The notes below the pieces were generated by a model. It ran no database searches, was not told where the DNA came from, and saw nothing but the letters and a program-made list of their open reading frames with translations. From positions 1 through 64,000 of the forward strand of contig CALLKX010000009.1 in NCBI GenBank assembly GCA_938083085.1: DNA of 64,000 nt, in the 5' to 3' direction. The stretch is from an uncultured bacterium. GTDB taxonomy: Bacteria > Planctomycetota > UBA1135 > GCA-002686595. The position numbers were made by a program, and so were the translations under genes. This document shows positions 1 through 9,519 of this stretch, piece by piece; position 1 is the first letter of the stretch; each line of letters opens with the position of its first letter.

Positions 1-1
1 C

Positions 2-169
2 CCCAAGCATCACCCGAGGATGCACTACTTCCTGAACACCTTCCCCCACCACACGGGGCGGGGCCGACCCGTCGGGCCCGAGTCCGATCCGCACTCGGTG
101 CTGGGGTTGACCAAGTGGCTGATCGAGGAGATCAAGGCCCCTCAGCAAAGGGCGAAGGAGGCCGAGTGA
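2..169 (+). CDS. C-terminal end of an unidentified protein (partial)
   Basis: An open frame enters from the left edge and ends at TGA 167-169, giving the last 55 residues of a protein. The piece is rich in His and Pro at first (PKHHPRMHYFLNTF) and ends in an amphipathic, charged helix (LTKWLIEEIKAPQQRAKEAE). The composition is that of real coding sequence rather than of the Arg/Pro-rich antisense frames around it. No catalytic motif lies in this remnant, so I do not name a family. The preceding window is needed to identify it. Confidence 0.55.
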   Translation, partial: PKHHPRMHYFLNTFPHHTGRGRPVGPESDPHSVLGLTKWLIEEIKAPQQRAKEAE

Positions 170-604
170 GGAGCCGGACGCCGAGCCGGCGAGGGCGAAC
201 CGGACCAGCCGTACGACGGATCGAATCCAGGTGACGCTGCCCCGCCGGGGCGCGGACCCCTGGACGAGGAGGGCACCGGACCGCCTCCCGGGGCCGGGCT
301 TCCCTTCCACGCTGCAGGCCTCTGATGAGTCCAACTTGCGGCCGTCACAAGAAAGCACCGCAGCAGCCGTTGCCGCAGGGGAGCACGGCCTCTGGGCCCT
401 GCGAAGCGAGCCACCTGCCGATAACGGGCGCGGAGCTCGCCATCCGGTGGTTCAAAACGGCACACCCAGGCCCTCATTGCTGGGTTCGCCCGCTCTCCCG
501 ATCTCGCGAGACTGACCGCCGTGTCCTCCCCCACACGGATAGATTTTGAACATGCGTTCATTCCCGAGTTGCCCGGGCTGAGCCGTCTCGAACCCATCAA
601 CACC
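170..604. other. Intergenic stretch, nothing recognised
   Basis: Between the partial gene and the metzincin gene I see no convincing coding frame: the open frames here are Arg/Pro/Ser-rich and low in hydrophobic residues. No clear terminator hairpin or -35/-10 pair stands out, although a slightly AT-richer patch near 538-552 (gatagattttgaac) could hold the promoter of the downstream gene. Confidence 0.4.
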
Positions 605-2476
605 ATGCGTCAGTCCGCCTGCCAAGCCGCCGCTCTCGTCCTCTTCTGCGCCGCCGCCGAAGCCCGGCAAGCCAATGCTGACCACCTTCCCTGGCTCGTC
701 CACTCGCGTGGGGAGATCGCGGACACGACGCTCTACTCCCAGGACGCCGACGCGATCCAGGCCCTCCAGCGCCTGGACGCCTTCGCACCGCAACTCCAGC
801 TCCCCGACGGCCAGCTGGTGACCCTGCAGCTCGAGCGCGTCCCCTTCCGCCCTGAGCACTTCGGCGTCCACGTGAACGGCGAGTACCGCGGCGCCGCCGA
901 CGTCCGGGACCTGTCGATCTGGGAGGGGGCCGTCGAGGGCATGAGCGGCCCGTCCAACGTCCAGCTGTCCTTCTCCCGGCACGGCAGCTACGGGTGGATC
1001 CAGACCACCGACGCGCTCTGGCACGTCTCCTCCTACGCCCCCGAGGGCGGCTCCTGGGACCTCGCCGACGTGCGCGTCTACTCCGAGGTGAACGAGGAGC
1101 GGCTGCGGGCCGCCGAGCGCCAGTCGAGGCGCCAGGCCCCCGAGGACTGGTGCCTCGCCGACGCCGTCAGCGAGCGCATGCCTCCCTCGCCGGCGCCGCC
1201 TGCCAGCCGCGGCAGCGCCACCGACTCCACCGGGGCGTGCTCGACCCTGTACGAGGGCGCGATCGACATCGAGACCGACTGGCAGCTCTACGACGACGTC
1301 TTCTCCCAGGACCTGACCGCCACGCAGATCTACATGTTCTGCCTGCTCGCCGCCATCAGCAACCGCTTCGAGGACGAGATCTGCACGGTCCTGACCTTCC
1401 CGTACATCAACTTCTGGACCGTCTCCACGGACGACTGGTCGACCCCGGACACCCTCGGCTCGACCAGCGACATGCTCGACGAGTTCCAGAACGAGTGGGG
1501 CGATACGGCGTGCACGTTCCTGGACCCCACGCCCCTCGGCAACCGGCCGGCGGGGGCGACAGGCCGCCTCGCGCACTTCATCAGCGGCGCCGACCTGGGC
1601 GGCGGTGTCGCCTATGTCGGGGTCCTCTACCCCCCGTACCTCTGCTACCAGTTCGGCGTGAGCGCGGACATCACCGGCGGGGTCACGGGCTTCCCCGGTC
1701 CGCCCACGGGGGCCGGCTCCATGAACTGGGACTTCGTCGTGATCGCCCACGAGCTGGGGCACAACTTCAACGCCTGCCACACCCACCAGACCTGCAACGG
1801 CGGGACGCCCATCGACTGCTGCTACACCGGGGCGTGCTGCGGTGGAAGCGGCTCGGGCTGCTCCTCCGCGTCCTCGAGTTCCACCGGCACGTTGATGAGC
1901 TACTGCCACCTGTGGTCAGGGGGCATGAACAACATCACCACCTTCTTCCACCCGGAGATCCAGGACGACATGCGGGCCGAGGCGTCGGCGTACCTGCCGG
2001 TCTACACCAACGTTGGCACGACCATCTGCCTCGGCGTCGAGAACTCGACCGGGGCGGGCGCCCTGCTCGTCGGCACCGGGAGCTCCAGCATCGGTAGCAA
2101 CGACCTGATGCTGACCTGCTCCAGCCTCCCCACCGGCGGCAGCGGCACGACCGCGATGATCCTGAACTCCACCGGCCCGGCGGGGGTCGTGGCAAACCCC
2201 GCGGCGGGGGGCGTCGCGAGCGACGGCATGCTGTGCATCGGGACGGCGTCCAACGGGGCGACCTTCGGCCGCCACATCAACGACATCTACATAGGCACCG
2301 CGGGCACCTTCACCCGGGCGATCGACGCCACGGACCTCCCCCACCCGCCGGCGCCGCCCTACTCCGTCGCGATCGCCTCCGGCGAGACCTGGTACTTCCA
2401 GGTCTGGTACCGCGACGAGGGGCCCGCAGGCCGCAGCAACTTCTCGTCGGCGGTCTCCGTGACCTTCGGCCCCTGA
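605..2476 (+). CDS. Secreted zinc metalloprotease, metzincin (M12B/reprolysin-like)
   Basis: A 623-residue secreted protease. The ATG at 605 starts a typical signal peptide (MRQSACQAAALVLFCAAAEA); an upstream in-frame ATG at 521 would put a non-signal extension in front. Residues about 200-460 form the catalytic domain, with HELGHNFNACH at residues 382-392 giving the three zinc ligands His382, His386 and His392 and the base Glu383. A Cys-rich loop and a Met-turn (TLMSYC) follow. The usual metzincin Gly at the seventh position of HExxHxxGxxH is Asn here. The last 150 residues form a separate module ending with WYFQVWYRDEG...SNFSSAVSVTF, which recurs in the secreted protein at 30120-31190. It probably acts outside the cell or at the cell surface; its substrate is unknown. 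Confidence 0.85.
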   Translation: MRQSACQAAALVLFCAAAEARQANADHLPWLVHSRGEIADTTLYSQDADAIQALQRLDAFAPQLQLPDGQLVTLQLERVPFRPEHFGVHVNGEYRGAADVRDLSIWEGAVEGMSGPSNVQLSFSRHGSYGWIQTTDALWHVSSYAPEGGSWDLADVRVYSEVNEERLRAAERQSRRQAPEDWCLADAVSERMPPSPAPPASRGSATDSTGACSTLYEGAIDIETDWQLYDDVFSQDLTATQIYMFCLLAAISNRFEDEICTVLTFPYINFWTVSTDDWSTPDTLGSTSDMLDEFQNEWGDTACTFLDPTPLGNRPAGATGRLAHFISGADLGGGVAYVGVLYPPYLCYQFGVSADITGGVTGFPGPPTGAGSMNWDFVVIAHELGHNFNACHTHQTCNGGTPIDCCYTGACCGGSGSGCSSASSSSTGTLMSYCHLWSGGMNNITTFFHPEIQDDMRAEASAYLPVYTNVGTTICLGVENSTGAGALLVGTGSSSIGSNDLMLTCSSLPTGGSGTTAMILNSTGPAGVVANPAAGGVASDGMLCIGTASNGATFGRHINDIYIGTAGTFTRAIDATDLPHPPAPPYSVAIASGETWYFQVWYRDEGPAGRSNFSSAVSVTFGP

Positions 2477-2614
2477 GCCGCAGCGCGGACCCGAGAACGC
2501 GGATCGAGCGGCGTGCCGGATGCGGGAGTCAATGACGACGCACTTCGGCCGTATCTGCGGGGAGCCGCGGCGCTACGGTGAATGACCCCATCCGACCGAC
2601 CGTTGGCTGCACCG

Positions 2615-4084
2615 ATGATCCACGTCCTACCCCTGGTCCTCGCTCTACTCGCGCCCTCCACCGCGTCCCACGAGACCGCAGGCAACGTCCGCGTGGTGAA
2701 CGCCGCGACCGGTGAGCCCGTGGTGGGCGCGGAGGTCCTCGGCGTCCGCGAGGTCGAGATCCCCGTGTTCGGGGTCACCTGGAGCGAGGCCCGCGACGTG
2801 ACCGACGCCGAGGGCTGGGCGACCCTGCCGCCGGTGACGGAGAAGCAGGAGTACCAGTGGCTCATCGTGCGCGCTGAGGGGTACGGCGTCGCCGGACAGA
2901 TGGACGTGCCCAGGTCCGATGGCTGGGTCGTTGAGCCCGTCGCTCTGCACCCCGAGGTCCTCGCCGGCGTCCGGGTGGTCGACTACCTCGGGCGCCCCGT
3001 GGAGGGGCTCCACCTGGGCCTGTGCGTCGGCTGCGGGCACACCCCTGACGTGGCGAGCGCCGTGACCGACGCGAACGGGCGCGCGACCCTGCCCGGGGTG
3101 GGGCGCGAGATCGACGGCATCGCCGACGTCTACCCCGTGGGGGACGGGGTCCTGACCGACTACCTGCACGTGGACTGGGACGCGGCGCGGGCCGGCGTCT
3201 ACGAGACCATCGCCGAGCCAGGCGGGACCCTCGAGGGCCGCCTGCTACGCGCCGATGGGACGCCCGCCGTGGGGTACGGCGTCGGGGTCCCCGAGCGGCA
3301 CCGTGGTCCCTGGACCATGACGGACGAGGAGGGCCGCTTCCGCTGCCAGGGCCTCGAGCCACGCTTCGCGTCCTACGTCCAGGTGAAGGCCCCCACCGGC
3401 GAGACCATCGCCGGGTTCGAGGGGTCGCGGATCGGCGTGGAGCGCACGCTCCGCCTGCCGGCCGAGTTCTGGGGCGACACCGAGCCCGAGCGCGACGCCG
3501 AACTCGCCCTCTCGGTCTACCTCAAGCGCGGGCCGGGAAACGACGGCGCTTCCATCTGGCCGCTCGGAGTGCCGATCCTCGCCACCCACCTGGGTACCGG
3601 GTGGTGCGCCCAGTTCCACGTCGCCCTCGCCGAGGAGATCGTCCTCGAGCTCCCCGGCGGTTCGTACCGGATCGAAGTCGGCGGCGGCGCGAGCCCGTAT
3701 CCCCTGAGGAGGATCGAAACGGTCGAGATCTCCCCTGAGCTGGACACCCCGGAGGTCGAGCTCGAGCTCCCTCGACCCGGGCTCGTGCGCCTCGAGATCG
3801 ACGGGGTCTCCGAGGGCTCGAAGCTCGAGGTGGTCTGCGCCGACGGGCAGGTCCGAAAGCTCAAGCTCGACCGAATCGAGCGCGCACCCGGTGCCTCCCG
3901 CGGGCTCGGCGTGGTGGAGCGCGTCGCGCTGCCGGCGGAGCCCTTCGGGCTGTGGCTCGACAGCGAGGATGAGCCCGACGCCGCGGATCGTTCCGCGATC
4001 CTCATGGACCTCTCCGAGCCCCGCGTCCGAAAGGAGGCGCCCGGACTCGTCCCCTTCGTGCGGGCCACCCGGCGACCGCGCTGA
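2615..4084 (+). CDS. Secreted protein with carboxypeptidase-regulatory-like repeats
   Basis: A 489-residue protein. The start at ATG 2615 gives a good signal peptide (MIHVLPLVLALLAPSTASH); an in-frame ATG at 2582 adds 11 residues and is less likely. The mature part is built of beta-rich repeats with the pattern of carboxypeptidase regulatory-like/Ig-like folds: VVNAATGEPVVGAEVL, then 'VTDAEGWATLPPV', 'VTDANGRATLPGV' and 'MTDEEGRFRCQGLEP'. These repeated T-D-x-x-G-x-A/F turns are characteristic. No enzyme motif is visible. It is transcribed away from the protease gene with about 140 bases between them, so co-transcription is possible. Likely a periplasmic or surface structural or binding protein. 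Confidence 0.75.
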   Translation: MIHVLPLVLALLAPSTASHETAGNVRVVNAATGEPVVGAEVLGVREVEIPVFGVTWSEARDVTDAEGWATLPPVTEKQEYQWLIVRAEGYGVAGQMDVPRSDGWVVEPVALHPEVLAGVRVVDYLGRPVEGLHLGLCVGCGHTPDVASAVTDANGRATLPGVGREIDGIADVYPVGDGVLTDYLHVDWDAARAGVYETIAEPGGTLEGRLLRADGTPAVGYGVGVPERHRGPWTMTDEEGRFRCQGLEPRFASYVQVKAPTGETIAGFEGSRIGVERTLRLPAEFWGDTEPERDAELALSVYLKRGPGNDGASIWPLGVPILATHLGTGWCAQFHVALAEEIVLELPGGSYRIEVGGGASPYPLRRIETVEISPELDTPEVELELPRPGLVRLEIDGVSEGSKLEVVCADGQVRKLKLDRIERAPGASRGLGVVERVALPAEPFGLWLDSEDEPDAADRSAILMDLSEPRVRKEAPGLVPFVRATRRPR

Positions 4085-4120
4085 GGCGCCGCGCGAACTT
4101 GGGCCTGCCGGGGTTCCTCG

Positions 4121-5065
4121 TCAGAGGATCGCGCCGGCTGTGGACGGAGCGCAAGCCGCCTCCCGCGCCCGGCACCCCACGTCGGGGTCATCCACGAAGA
4201 CGGCGTCCACACCGAAGCGTCGGAGGAAGTCCGTGAGCGCCGCCTCCTCTCCACGGAAGGTCCATACGTAGACCTCGAGTCCGAGCTCGTGGGCGCGCTG
4301 CAGGAGGGCCGGACCGACAGGGTCAGGGCCCTCGAAGGTCCTCCTCGAGAGGCCGATGCCCGCGAGGCCTCCGGTGCGCTCCTCGAGGTCCTCGGGGGCC
4401 GGGAGGGAGCCCGACAGGTTCCAGACCCGTCGGGACGGGCGACCTGAAGAGCCAGCGGTCTCTCGCAAGGCGTCACGCTCGAAGCACTGCACCACCACCG
4501 CTGCCCCGGGGTTTCGCGCGCTCCAGCGGGCCAGGTGTTCCTGCACCGCCTCCGTCAGGTCGACCCCCTCTGTCTGGTGCCACCCTGGCTGCTTGAGCTC
4601 GGGGATCACGCCCACCAATCGGCCGGTTCGATCGTTGAGGCGCTCGATCAGATCGAGGGCGTCGGTGAGCCGCGCGAGGCGGTAGGCCGTGCTGTCGAGC
4701 TCCTTGCCCGTCACCGTCAGCTCCTCGAGCTCACTCCAGTCGAAGTCGCGGGCGTACCAACGGCCGTCCGATCGCGCCCTCCCTGGAAACCGCGCCGCCA
4801 CGTCGGTGACACGCTCCAGGGTCAGGTCGTGGAGGCAGATCAGGACCCCGTCCCGGCTGCAGACCACGTCAGGCTCCACCAGGTCCGCCCCCTGGGCATG
4901 GGCGAGGGCGTAGGCCTCGAGGGTGTGCTCGGGGACGTACGCACTCGCTCCCCGGTGCCCGATGATGAGCGGTCGCGGCGACGGGTTCACGGTGGCGGAC
5001 CCAGGGCGCGGGGTCTGGGCGCAGCCCGCGAGGGCCGCGAGCCCGAGGAGGAGAAGCCAGCGCAT
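4121..5065 (-). CDS. Glycerophosphodiester phosphodiesterase, lipoprotein
   Basis: A 314-residue GDPD-family enzyme expected to hydrolyse glycerophosphodiesters to glycerol-3-phosphate and an alcohol. The ATG at 5065 starts a lipoprotein signal (MRWLLLLGLAALAGC) with the lipidated Cys15; a GTG five codons upstream (5080) is an alternative. The family signature is complete: HRG at residues 37-39, ELEAY-type region, E64-x-D66 in 'DLVEPDVVCSRDG', and His79 in 'CLHD'. A later 'PELK' and the C-terminal 'VYVWTF' and 'VDAVFVDDPD' are also typical of a TIM-barrel GDPD. It is membrane-anchored in the periplasm. It is divergent from the ParB-like gene and convergent with the gene at 2615. Confidence 0.9.
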   Translation of the reverse strand: MRWLLLLGLAALAGCAQTPRPGSATVNPSPRPLIIGHRGASAYVPEHTLEAYALAHAQGADLVEPDVVCSRDGVLICLHDLTLERVTDVAARFPGRARSDGRWYARDFDWSELEELTVTGKELDSTAYRLARLTDALDLIERLNDRTGRLVGVIPELKQPGWHQTEGVDLTEAVQEHLARWSARNPGAAVVVQCFERDALRETAGSSGRPSRRVWNLSGSLPAPEDLEERTGGLAGIGLSRRTFEGPDPVGPALLQRAHELGLEVYVWTFRGEEAALTDFLRRFGVDAVFVDDPDVGCRAREAACAPSTAGAIL

Positions 5066-5277
5066 CAGAAGAGTTTGCACAACGGGCGGCGGGAAGACAG
5101 ACCCGGCCTGCGGACGCGACCGAGCGGGCTGACGCGCGCCCCTCCCGGGATTCCCGCGCCGCCTTCTGGTGCCACTTGTTGTTCTCCCCGAGGCCCGTCC
5201 CTAGGATCCGCCGCCCTTTCGCCCGCCACCGCGCCTCCCCCGCCCGCTGGTCCCCCTCGCCACCCTCCCCCATCCCC

Positions 5278-6168
5278 TTGAACGTCACCCTCAAGAAGCT
5301 CTCCGAGGTCCGCCTCACCAACCAGTACCTGCGCACTGATACGGACGTGGAGGCGCTGAAGAAGAGCCTCGAGAGCGTCGGGTTGATTCACCCGGTGACG
5401 ATCAACGGCGAGGGGGACTTGTTGGCCGGTGCCCGCCGCTTCCAGGCGGCGAGCGAGCTTGGCTGGGAGGAGATCCCGGTCCAGGTTGTAGAGCGCGACC
5501 CGTTGGAGCAGGAGCTCATCTCGATCGACGAGAACCTGGTGCGGGCGCCCCTCAACTCCCTCGAGCTGGAGCGCTACCTGAACCGGGGTCGCGAGATCTA
5601 CGAGCAGCTGAACCCCGAGGCCAACAAGGTCGACCTCTCCTCGGAGGAGCTCAAGGGCGAGGCGAAGCAGGAGAAGAAGGAGGTTGAGGAGCAAGACGAG
5701 AGCTCCTTCGCCGCCGTGACCGCCGAGAAGACCGGGCTCTCGAAGTCCATCATCCGCGGCGCGATCAAGCGCGACGAGCTCGCGGCGGACGTGGTCAAGG
5801 AGGCTCGCAGCCAGGGCGAGCTGAACGCCACGCAGACCAACGAGATCATCAAGCTGGAGAAGGAGACCCAGGCGGAGGTCCTGCCCCTGATCGCCGACAA
5901 GACGGTCAAGGAGGCCCGCAAGATCATCGCGGCGGCCCAGACCGGCGGCGTCGAGGCCGCCGTGGAAGAGTCCGAGAAGGTGGTCCCGCTCCCCCGCGAG
6001 TACGGCCAGATCCTCAGCCCGGTCCGGCGAGTCAACAAGAACATCGGCCGCATCCTGGTGGAGGAGCTGCGCTACGACGGGCCCGAGCGGAAGAAGATCC
6101 ACCAGGAGCTCCGGATGCTGAAGGACAACCTGGTGCAGTTCTTCGACATGGTTGGAGAGGGCGAGTAG
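5278..6168 (+). CDS. Orphan ParB-like N-terminal-domain protein, probable TTG start
   Basis: A 296-residue cytoplasmic protein. Sequence upstream of 5278 in this frame is Pro/Arg-rich and unlike protein, so I start at TTG 5278 (MNVTLKKLSEV). Residues 1-90 match the ParB/Spo0J N-terminal fold: 'ALKKSLESVGLIHPVTI' (box I) and 'LLAGARRFQAASELG' (box II, with GARR where ParB has GERR), then 'ISIDENLVRAPL'. A helix-turn-helix-like stretch follows ('AVTAEKTGLSKSIIRGAIKR'), preceded by a Lys/Glu-rich segment. No parA and no parS-like palindrome is seen nearby, so a partition role is not supported; a DNA-binding regulator is as likely. The codon bias and absence of a signal peptide fit a housekeeping protein. 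Confidence 0.8.
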   Translation: MNVTLKKLSEVRLTNQYLRTDTDVEALKKSLESVGLIHPVTINGEGDLLAGARRFQAASELGWEEIPVQVVERDPLEQELISIDENLVRAPLNSLELERYLNRGREIYEQLNPEANKVDLSSEELKGEAKQEKKEVEEQDESSFAAVTAEKTGLSKSIIRGAIKRDELAADVVKEARSQGELNATQTNEIIKLEKETQAEVLPLIADKTVKEARKIIAAAQTGGVEAAVEESEKVVPLPREYGQILSPVRRVNKNIGRILVEELRYDGPERKKIHQELRMLKDNLVQFFDMVGEGE

Positions 6169-6481
6169 CCGAAAGGCGCCCCCGCCTGCCCGCCGAGTCC
6201 ATCGAACCCTGGGTCCATCGAACCCGGAGTCCGTCGGGCCCCTCGGCCGTTCAGCTCCTGGCACGGTCTGCCCCTCGGACCGGTCGACCCGCGGCCCACT
6301 TGGTCCTCCACCCTGCCGGGGATCGCCCCCGTGCTTCCCCCGGGGCAGAGGCGCCCGTGTCGTGGGGCTCCGTCCCGCTTCGGGACGAATCGACGGCGCA
6401 GGATCGGCGGCCCCTCGCGCTCCCCGCCCGATCGCCCGGCTGCACGTAGCCTGAGGCCTCCCCTCACCTGCACCGACCTCC
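6169..6481. other. Intergenic stretch with short direct repeats
   Basis: No gene seen. Just after the ParB-like gene there are imperfect direct repeats of 'gtccatcgaaccc' (about 6197-6240). The rest is GC-rich, without a recognisable promoter. It precedes the S9 peptidase start. Confidence 0.4.
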
Positions 6482-9445
6482 ATGCTGCGCTCCCTCTCCC
6501 TCACGGTCCTGTTCCTTCTCTCGGTCGCCTCTGCACGCGAGGCGCTTGCGCTCCCGCAGGAGCCCGCCGCGAGCACCACCCTCGACGCACCGAGCGTCGA
6601 TTCCGACGGCGACGAGGCAGTGGCTGCCGAACCGGCCCCTGGCCCGCGTCTGACGACCGAGGCGGACTGGGGCGAATGGGAGCGGTTGGGTACCGACATC
6701 CTCTCCCCCGACGGCCGCTGGATGGCCTACACCATCCGCCGGAACGACGGCACCAGCGAGCTCCGGCTGCGCGTCATCGCGACCGACTCGACGGAGGTCT
6801 TCGAGCAGGGCGGCGGGCCGACCTTCTCCAGCGACGGCAAGTGGCTCGCCTTCTCGATCGGCAAGTCCGACGCCGAGCGCGAGGCGCTCTCCAAGGCGAA
6901 CAAGCCCGTCGAGAGTGACCTCGGCCTGTTCGACCTCGTCGGCGGCGAGACGGACGAAATCGAGGGCGTCAGCTCCTTTGCGTTCAGTGAGGACGGCGCC
7001 TACCTGGCGATGCGGCGACACGCTGAGGACGGCGACGATCACGGCGCTGACCTCGTGGTGCGCGACCTCGCGAGCGGCGTGGACACCCACTTCGGTCGCG
7101 TGGGCGCCTTCTCGTGGAGCGAGAAGGGCGCGTGGCTCGCGATGACCATCGACGCCCCCGACCAGGCCGGCAACGGGCTCCGCGTGGTCGACGCCCGTAC
7201 GGGCAAGATGCGGACGCTCGACTCGGGCGAGGCGGACTACGTGGGCATGACCTGGCGCGACGGCGCCGCGGACCTCGCCGTGATGCGCAAGCAAGCCCAC
7301 GGGGACGATGAGGACGCCACCTACACGGTCCTCGCCTGGCGCGGCCTCAACCGCAAGGAGCCGCGGTCCTCGCGCTACGACCACCTCGAGGACGAGGCGT
7401 TCCCCGGGGACCTGCGGGTCGTCGACTTCGACGGCCTGACGTGGTCCGACGACGGCGACGCGGTGTTCTTCGGCCTCAAGGCCTGGGCGACCCGACCTAC
7501 CGGCCTCGACGAGGACGACGAGGAGAACGCTGGCGACGATGAAGGTGTCGGCGAGAACGCCGCCGAGGACGAGGAGGCCGCGGGCGAGGAGGCTGAGGAG
7601 CCCCAGGATCCGGACGGTGAGAACGATCGGGCGAAGTCCATGCGGGAGAGCCTCGACGAGGCTCCCGGCGTCGAGATCTGGCACGCAAAGGACATCAACA
7701 TCGTGCCCCGGCAGAAGCGCACCGAGTCCGAGGACGAGCGCGACAGCTTCATGGCGGCCCTCTGGCTCGATGCCGGCACGCTGGTCCGGCTGGAGGACGA
7801 GGCGGTCCCGGACGTGATTCTTCTCGAACGCCAACGCATGGCGCTCGGGAGCGACGAGGCGCCGTACGAGGAGGAGCAGCGCTTCTCGGCCACGCTCGTC
7901 GACCTCTACGCCGTGGACGTCATGACCGGCGAGCGAGAGCGAGTCCTCGAGCGCGTCAAGTACACGATGGAGGGCGACCCCCGAGGTACGCGATTCCTCT
8001 TCGTGCGCGACGGGCACATCTGGGCCTACGACATGCAGGCCCGCGCCGCGACGAACCTGACCGGCCAGGTCGAGGCCGCGTTCACCGACCAGGAGAACTC
8101 GAGCCTCACCGACGAGAAGCCGCCTTATGGCGTCGCCGGGTGGACCAAGAAGGGCGACCGGGTCCTGCTCTACGATCGCTACGACATCTGGTCCTTCGCG
8201 CTCGACGGCAGCTCGCACAAGCGCCTCACCCAGGGCGCGGAGGACTCGATCCGTCACCGCCGGGTCATCGTCGCCGCGGACCCCGACGCCGAGCAGCGCG
8301 ACATCGTCCCGTCGGCGGGCTTCTACGTCAGCCTCTACGGGGACCTCACCAAGGAATCCGGCTACGGCTTCCTCAAGCCCGGCCGCGCCCTCGACCGGCG
8401 GGTCTGGGAGACCGCCCGCATCTCCGGCCTCGTCCGCGCGGAGGACGCCGACGTGTTCGCGTTCACCGCGGAGCGCTTCGACGATTCGCCGGACCTCTTC
8501 GTCGGCGGCCCGGCGCTCGAGGACGCCAAGCAGGTCAGCGCCACCAACGCCTTCTCGAGCGACTACCTCTGGGGGCACTCAGAGCTCGTCGACTTCGAGA
8601 GCTCGAACGGCGATCCCCTGCAGGGCGCCCTCTACTACCCGGCGGACTACGACGAGACCAAGACGTACCCGATGGTCGTGTACATCTACGAGCTGCGCTC
8701 GCAGTCGCTGCACCAGTACATGGCCCCCTCGGAGCGCAACCCGTACAGCACCTCGGTCTTCACCCAGAACGGGTACTTCGTCTTCCAACCAGACATCGTC
8801 TACCGCGCTCAGAACCCGGGGCTCTCCGCCGTGGACTGCGTGGTCCCCGCGGTTCGCAAGGTGCTCGAGTCCGGCAAGGTGGACCCCGAGCGTGTCGGCC
8901 TCGTGGGCCACTCCTGGGGCGCGTACCAGACGGCCTTCATCGTGACGCAGACGGACCTCTTCGCGGCCGGTGTCGCCGGGGCGCCGCTCACGAACATGAT
9001 GAGCATGTCGATGAGCATCTACTGGAACTCAGGGCAGACCGACGCGTACATCTTCCACGAGAGCCAGGGCCGCATGGACCGTCCGTTCTGGAACGACGTG
9101 GACACCTACATCGCCAACTCGCCGATCTTCTCCATCGAGGACCTGAACACCCCGCTGCTCGTGGCCTTCGGGGACGATGACGGCGCCGTCGACTGGCAGC
9201 AGGGCGTGGAGATGTACAACGCGGCGCGCCTGGCCCAACGCCCGTTCGTGATGCTCGTCTACCCCGGGGAGAACCACGGCCTGCGCAAGAAGGCGAACCA
9301 GGTGGACTACCACCACCGGGTGCGAGAGTGGTTCGACACCTACCTGGCCGGCGCGGAAGCCCCCAAGTGGATCTCCGACGGCATCCCGTGGCTCGATCAG
9401 AAGAAGGCGCTCGAGGAGATCGGCAGCGGCGACGGCGAGGACTGA
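6482..9445 (+). CDS. Secreted S9-family peptidase (prolyl oligopeptidase-like) with acidic insert
   Basis: A 987-residue exported serine peptidase. A signal peptide (MLRSLSLTVLFLLSVASA) starts at ATG 6482. The N-terminal two thirds carry WD-like/beta-propeller repeats ('DILSPDGRWMAYTI', 'PTFSSDGKWLAFSI'), and the last 260 residues are the alpha/beta hydrolase domain. The triad is visible: Ser811 in GHSWG, Asp900 in GDDDGAV and His932 in GENHG. It should cleave peptides, probably after proline or small residues, in the periplasm. Residues about 340-385 are a strongly acidic low-complexity insert between propeller blades, unusual for the family. The protein is longer than the usual 650-800 residues. 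A hairpin terminator lies 75 bases downstream. Confidence 0.9.
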   Translation: MLRSLSLTVLFLLSVASAREALALPQEPAASTTLDAPSVDSDGDEAVAAEPAPGPRLTTEADWGEWERLGTDILSPDGRWMAYTIRRNDGTSELRLRVIATDSTEVFEQGGGPTFSSDGKWLAFSIGKSDAEREALSKANKPVESDLGLFDLVGGETDEIEGVSSFAFSEDGAYLAMRRHAEDGDDHGADLVVRDLASGVDTHFGRVGAFSWSEKGAWLAMTIDAPDQAGNGLRVVDARTGKMRTLDSGEADYVGMTWRDGAADLAVMRKQAHGDDEDATYTVLAWRGLNRKEPRSSRYDHLEDEAFPGDLRVVDFDGLTWSDDGDAVFFGLKAWATRPTGLDEDDEENAGDDEGVGENAAEDEEAAGEEAEEPQDPDGENDRAKSMRESLDEAPGVEIWHAKDINIVPRQKRTESEDERDSFMAALWLDAGTLVRLEDEAVPDVILLERQRMALGSDEAPYEEEQRFSATLVDLYAVDVMTGERERVLERVKYTMEGDPRGTRFLFVRDGHIWAYDMQARAATNLTGQVEAAFTDQENSSLTDEKPPYGVAGWTKKGDRVLLYDRYDIWSFALDGSSHKRLTQGAEDSIRHRRVIVAADPDAEQRDIVPSAGFYVSLYGDLTKESGYGFLKPGRALDRRVWETARISGLVRAEDADVFAFTAERFDDSPDLFVGGPALEDAKQVSATNAFSSDYLWGHSELVDFESSNGDPLQGALYYPADYDETKTYPMVVYIYELRSQSLHQYMAPSERNPYSTSVFTQNGYFVFQPDIVYRAQNPGLSAVDCVVPAVRKVLESGKVDPERVGLVGHSWGAYQTAFIVTQTDLFAAGVAGAPLTNMMSMSMSIYWNSGQTDAYIFHESQGRMDRPFWNDVDTYIANSPIFSIEDLNTPLLVAFGDDDGAVDWQQGVEMYNAARLAQRPFVMLVYPGENHGLRKKANQVDYHHRVREWFDTYLAGAEAPKWISDGIPWLDQKKALEEIGSGDGED

Positions 9446-9519
9446 CGCCACGGCCGGCCGGCGCGCCAGAGCCTCCCCCCCGCAGCACGGGCCTCCCCGG
9501 CAGCACGGGCCTCCATTGA

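Noticed and set aside
452-1909. Long minus-strand open frame opposite the metzincin gene
   Set aside because: It is Arg/Val/Gly-rich, has no signal or domain pattern and mirrors the third-position bias of the real gene.
5065-6699. Minus-strand open frame opposite the ParB-like gene
   Set aside because: It is Leu/Val/Asp low-complexity, an antisense shadow.
6464-8578. Minus-strand open frame of about 700 residues opposite the S9 peptidase
   Set aside because: No motif, biased composition; the plus-strand gene has a complete catalytic triad.
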